Shown: piece after piece, positions 59,874 to 64,000 of the stretch
Layout: each line of letters begins with the position of its first letter
How positions within the stretch are numbered: position 1 is the first letter of the stretch
Assembly: GCF_038396675.1 (NCBI RefSeq)
Contig: NC_088931.1
Span: 64,177,001-64,241,000, forward strand
DNA from: Hydra vulgaris
Taxonomy: Eukaryota > Cnidaria > Hydrozoa > Anthoathecata > Hydridae
Length of the DNA stretch: 64,000 nucleotides
Direction of reading: 5' to 3'
Program-made: the position numbers and the translations under genes
Notes under the pieces: generated by a model
What the model was told of the DNA's origin: nothing
Seen by the model: only the letters and a program-made list of their open reading frames with translations
Databases searched by the model: none

Positions 59874-62216
59874 CTAAACACAAAGAGTTGCCATATAATT
59901 TCTATCAATCTCAGGCATGTAGGGCATCATTTTTTTAATATCTTCATTCTTTTCTTTTGAAAGTAAGTGGCTTTTTTTGGTCTGAATTGACAGTTTTGGT
60001 GCAGTTATGGGATATGCTGTAGATTTCTTTTTTCTTAATGATTGGGCACCTGCAAAAACTGAGGTGAAGCCGTCTGCATGTTTTGTTTTAAATGAAACAG
60101 TAAAAGGATGATTGGAATAGTATTTTAATTGCTTTACTTGAGTAAAGGGCACTTTGGTAAAGTTATACCTTTCAGCTCCAGCTTGAATATTTAAAAAATC
60201 AACATCTTTCATCTGCAGGATATTGAAAGGTTTCTGTCGCCTAACAGACTTTAGTATTCTGATCAGACCCAGTGGACTGTATACCTCAGTTTTTTTTAAT
60301 TTTTAATCAATGCTGCTATGAACCGCATCAACCTCTTGAACACAGCCATGTCCGCTTGCAGAAAACTTTTGAGTGATAGATTCAACATCAGGATGAGCAT
60401 TTAAAAAATGCTTTATTGCCGTGCTCATAATACTGTTTCTATTTTGCGGAACGCAAGAATCTAACCATAAAATGAGGTTCTTAAGTTGTGGATGGGTGGT
60501 AAGCACAGATTCTAAAATTCGTAGGATTGCAGATGCCAAATCATTTCCGGCTCTGCCAGATTGGCTTTCAGACCAGATACAACAATAAACATCTTTATCT
60601 AAAGAAAGATGTGCTGTCATGTTATAAACAGACAGCTTCCTAAGATAAATAAAGTTGGATATCTCAGCCTTGGGAACTGTTAAAACATTTTGTAAATCAA
60701 AACAGAGAACAGGATGTCCTGACTGTCTGTCTTTTTTGCGCTCTTCGCGTGCATCTTCTTTTTGTTCAATATGACTTAGATGCTGAGCCCGTTCACAATC
60801 ACTTAAAATACCTTCAGCACTTTTGATTTTAAAAATTTCACACTTATCACACCTATCTTTTTTTCTTTGCTGGAAAGAAATATTGAACTCAGTTAAAAAA
60901 ATTTCAGAGTATAAGTGCTTTTTAGCCGGTTGAAATCGTTTTTGCTGACAAAAGTCTTGGTAAAGCTCATACAGTCGACTAATAGACAATTCAGACTCAA
61001 AGTATTTTCTATTTGTATTAGCACGGCAATAGTGCGAGTCTATAACCGGAATACTATATATGTGTTTCCTAACGCCATCTCTGGCCGCGTCAGGAATTTT
61101 CTTTTTTGTATGTTTACCTTGTTTTCTTGGGGTAGGCGTGTTTGTATCTGTTTGGAAATGTTTATAAAAATATGAAATTCTTTGTTGGCTTATGTCAAGA
61201 GTGTTTAAAAAGAAAGGTTTGCAAACTCTGATGGGAATCCCTGCCAGGTGAAAAAAGTAGGCAAATGAGTATTGCCGCCTCGATGAAATTGCAAGTGTTC
61301 GTTTAGTTTTTTTCACAATACGTGTTGTATTTTCACTATAAAAGTGTGCTTTGAGGTCATCATTGAGTCCCCAAAATTTGTTAAATAGTAACTCCCGTTG
61401 CTCTTGCGGAAAATAAATGTGGCATTTAAATTTACAGTTAGTACAGTCCTTCTCATTATTGATCTCTCTATTTCTTCTTATCACTTTATTCCTGCTTTTA
61501 TACTCCTGGCCAGCTTGACGCCTTTTTTTATTGACATTGCAATTCCAGCTATCTGGATTTCTGGTTCTTTTACGTCCAACTTTTTTTTTTGTCGAGAGTT
61601 GCTCTATTGGCACAACTATTTCTAAATCCGTATGTAGTAGCTTATTGTGGAAACTTGAATCGACACTGTAGAAATAAAAAGTATAAACTTTAGCTACATT
61701 TAAAAACAACATAATATTAAAAAAAAATCAAAAATAATGACAATTGGAATTTCATAAGCATCCTAATTAGCAGGGTAATATAAGTTATTTTTTTACAGTT
61801 AGGAAATAAATAATATAAAGAATTTAGTCTTACTTAAAGACTTTGCACAATATATATATAGTTATTTAAAGGCACAATATATATAGTTATACATATAGTT
61901 ATATATATATAGTTATACATATAGATTTATAGTTAGTTAACTACTAGTACTGTGTATGAGAGCTAGTCTTAAGTTATTTTAACCCTTTAATGCACGATAT
62001 TTATATAATAGTTGATAATGCACGATATAATAGTTGACTATTTTATCGTTAAAAGAACATAAAATGGAATCCAATTATCGGAAAAATAAAATTTTCCTTT
62101 TTATTTTCAAATTTTAAAATTACCATAGTAATAGAAACTACTTACGAGTCGGTATTAAGTAATTCAAAGTCAACTGTTTCTTTTGTAACTAAACCAATAA
62201 ACTTACTTGACGACAT
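59874..62216 (-). CDS. Transposase of copy B, two exons, one in-frame stop
   Basis: Exon 1 (62216-62146) gives MSSSKFIGLVTKETVDFELL, NTD, with donor GTAAGTAG. Exon 2 (61665-59874) continues in phase after TTTCTACAG with KKKVGRKRTRNPDSW, TNCKFKCHIYFPQEQRELLF, HLAGIPIRVCKPFFLNTLDI, FQQRKKDRCDKCEIFKIKSA, HPVLCFDLQNVLTVPKAEIS, LILWLDSCVPQNRNSI and SASGHGCVQEVDAVHSSID. A TAA at 60303-60305 interrupts a frame that otherwise goes on for about 140 codons (VYSPLGLIRILKSVRRQKPF ... YMATLCV) to 59874. Total would be about 620 residues. Asp in CFDLQ, Asp in WLDSC and the acidic residues in QEVDAVH are the likely DDE-type triad. Cys pairs suggest zinc binding. It resembles the copy A protein and many unnamed insect/cnidarian proteins. 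Mobilising the element is the expected role. Confidence 0.75.
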
Positions 62217-63294
62217 TTTGAAAATATCAAAATAAAAAGTCACTTGACTTGCGCTACAACATTGATTTGCAGATTTGGGCATTAGAACTAAATAATACTA
62301 ATACTAAAATGTATAAATGTATAAAATTTATAAATGTATAAAAAAATAAACTAATACTAAAATGTTTTAAAAAAGTGAAATAGAATAAGATAAAACTAAC
62401 AAAATACGTAAAATTGTAATTAGAACAAAGTCAAATTGAATAAATCTTGACGAAGCAGAGAAGGTAATAATTTATTGATAAGTGGAAATAATACATTATA
62501 CTTTTTTAAACAATAAAAATTGGTTTTTGCAAAAAAAAAAAAAATTTGTAGATAATACTGAGGGGACGATATGTTTGTGTGCCACAAAATTTGAAATCAA
62601 TTTTTGAAAGCTTTTTTCTCAACCAATTTTGCTCAAATTTTGCACACTTTATCATTTTCGATGACAATACAAGGAAATGGAAAAATTTGACCAAAAAAGT
62701 TAATTAAGTTAACAAAAATTTAATTTGTATTTCCCCATACATTTTATTTATTTGATATGAATTGCGTATTACGTCACAAAAATCATTGATTTGCAAATTA
62801 TTTGCAGTTTCGAAGACATTAAAGCGCAGCGATTCAAAACCTATTGTTTTTTAAGTCTTTAGTTATTAAGTTAAGTTATTAAGTTATTAAGTTATAAGTA
62901 CTAAGTTATTAAGTTAAAAAACAAAAATTTAGTAAAAACAGTAATTTTTAAATTTAAAAAAAAAAAAAACAGTAATTTTTCCTTCTTCAAAAGATAACAA
63001 AAAAAGAATTTCTAGGCCCAATAGAATTCTGCTTGCATAAAGCATGGATTTGAAAAAAGAATTTTTTTTTGATTTACTGGTTTAAAACAAAGTTTTTTGA
63101 ATGAATGATATTACGTAACGTAAGTAAGTAGTGAAAAAGAAAATTTATATAAAAAATTGTCTTGTCTTGGATGGAATTTTTTCTAAAATTTAATAGCCGG
63201 GGGGGTCGGAATAAGATTGTTCTGGATGGAAAATTTTTGAAAAATTAATTAGCGGAGAGGGGGGGGGGGGTCGTCTATTAGGCACCAAAGAGTA

Positions 63295-63868
63295 CTTGAA
63301 ATCTTTTCAAAAAGTTGCATCTATTTTTGTCTCTAAAGTTATAAGCAGTTTCCGAGCGGCACGTAAAAATTTTTAAACTCCTTAAGTTATATGGAACAAG
63401 TCTATACAAAAATTAGAATGTCCACTCAAAATGTTTAGTTTTCCTTTTTTTTTACATGTAGCGACCAGACTAAAAACATGGAAACGAAATGTGAAGATGT
63501 ATCTCACTACAGAAAATTGCTATTATTCTTAAACGATTCTACGTTAAAAAGTAATTTACAGGATGTGATTTACTATTCTCCTATTCCAGGTAGAGCTATT
63601 TGATATTATAAAACAATATAATAATTCATTTATTAAACCTGATACATTGTTATACGTACACACTCAAACACACACGCACACACACACAAACACAAACACA
63701 CCCGTACATATATAACAATATACCATTTATTAGTTAACATTTATTTTTAAGAAAAATAGATATGTATTGCTTGCTGCTGTTAATTTAACATAGTTTCAGC
63801 TATCATCGTTATTTGAAATAAGTTGTTTATTGTCACTTTATTTTAATTTTTCAAAAAAGCAAAAATAT
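63295..63868. other. No gene recognised
   Basis: AT-rich with a short (CA)n run near 63660-63705. Confidence 0.4.
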
Positions 63869-63947
63869 ATAAATATTAAAAGGTGGAAACATGGGCATTA
63901 AAAAAAAAATTTGTTTAATGCCCATGTTTCCACCTTTTAATATTTAT
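63869..63947. repeat. Perfect 34-bp inverted repeat with 11-base spacer
   Basis: The arms at 63869-63902 and 63914-63947 are exactly complementary, including GGTGGAAACATGGGCATTAA. The spacer is A/T only. It is very young or maintained, and the arms are long enough to form a stable hairpin RNA. Confidence 0.92.
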
Positions 63948-64000
63948 AGATTTCCATAAGCTCTTTTATAATTAAAGTATATGGAGGAGTTGTAGCAATT

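Larger units (their letters stand above)
58942..62568 (-). mobile_element. DNA transposon of the same uncharacterised family, copy B (Sola-like)
   Basis: The 19-bp inverted ends CGTCCCCTCAGTATTATCT (58942-58960 and 62550-62568) are flanked on both sides by ATAT, a 4-bp duplication like the AATT of copy A. The interior has one two-exon transposase on the minus strand and, between its stop and the left end, a small nested element (59299-59762). The end sequences differ from copy A, so the two copies belong to different subfamilies. Confidence 0.83.
58485..63294. mobile_element. MITE split by the Sola-like copy B
   Basis: TACTCTTTGGTGCCTAATAG at 58485 and its exact complement ending at 63294 form 21-bp inverted repeats followed by G/C-rich runs on the inner side. 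Everything from 58942 to 62568 is a later insertion. Without it the element would be about 1.18 kb. The bordering TA suggests a TA-targeting family. No coding capacity of its own. Confidence 0.75.

Overview
This is an AT-rich animal window, most like a cnidarian and probably Hydra. The reasons are intron-bearing genes with short AT-rich introns, long (TA)n tracts, a dense mix of hAT, mariner/Tc1, CR1-type LINE and PHIS-type transposons, and a possible spliced-leader-like sequence at a LINE 5' end. Most of the window is transposon debris, and most of the obvious open frames belong to transposons.

The clearest host gene is a four-exon XBP1 orthologue on the minus strand (17403-19122). It has the XBP1 basic region, a regular leucine zipper, an IRE1-type double hairpin in exon 3 and two overlapping exon 4 frames. 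The spliced frame ends in LFPSLISV. A second apparent gene on the plus strand (7251-11388) has many short phase-0 exons, two zinc-knuckle-like motifs, a Crypton/tyrosine-recombinase core and a Myb/SANT-like tail. It carries two single-base frameshifts. A third locus on the minus strand (44657-50703) looks like a micro-exon gene. It has at least eight copies of a 24-nt exon flanked by splice signals, plus 21-, 12- and 39-nt exons in the same phase.

Layout: 1-229 LINE RT fragment; 990-4603 hAT inserted in a TA tract; 5692-7060 mariner; 7251-11388 recombinase-like gene; 11.5-16 kb minisatellites and small hAT MITEs; 17.4-19.1 kb XBP1; 20.6-25.6 kb decayed repeats; 25854-29076 DNA transposon of an uncharacterised DDE-like family (Sola-like, 4-bp target site); 29733-34247 nearly full-length CR1-like LINE; 35285-36991 Tc1 element; 37740-38226 unknown three-exon fragment; 38955-42643 second hAT; 43.3-44.5 kb THAP and LINE fragments; 44.7-50.7 kb micro-exon locus interrupted by a young LTR retrotransposon fossil (46404-50424); 51.8-52.3 kb second LINE 3' end; 53909-56414 PHIS/ISL2EU-like element with YqaJ and PHD remnants; 56587-58460 hAT with a fold-back inside; 58485-63294 a three-level nest. 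In that nest, a MITE is split by a second Sola-like element with an almost intact transposase, and that element holds a small hAT-like element carrying a copied piece of the same transposase.

No rRNA, tRNA, CRISPR or bacterial-type operon was seen. Family names rest on motif recognition by eye, without database searches.
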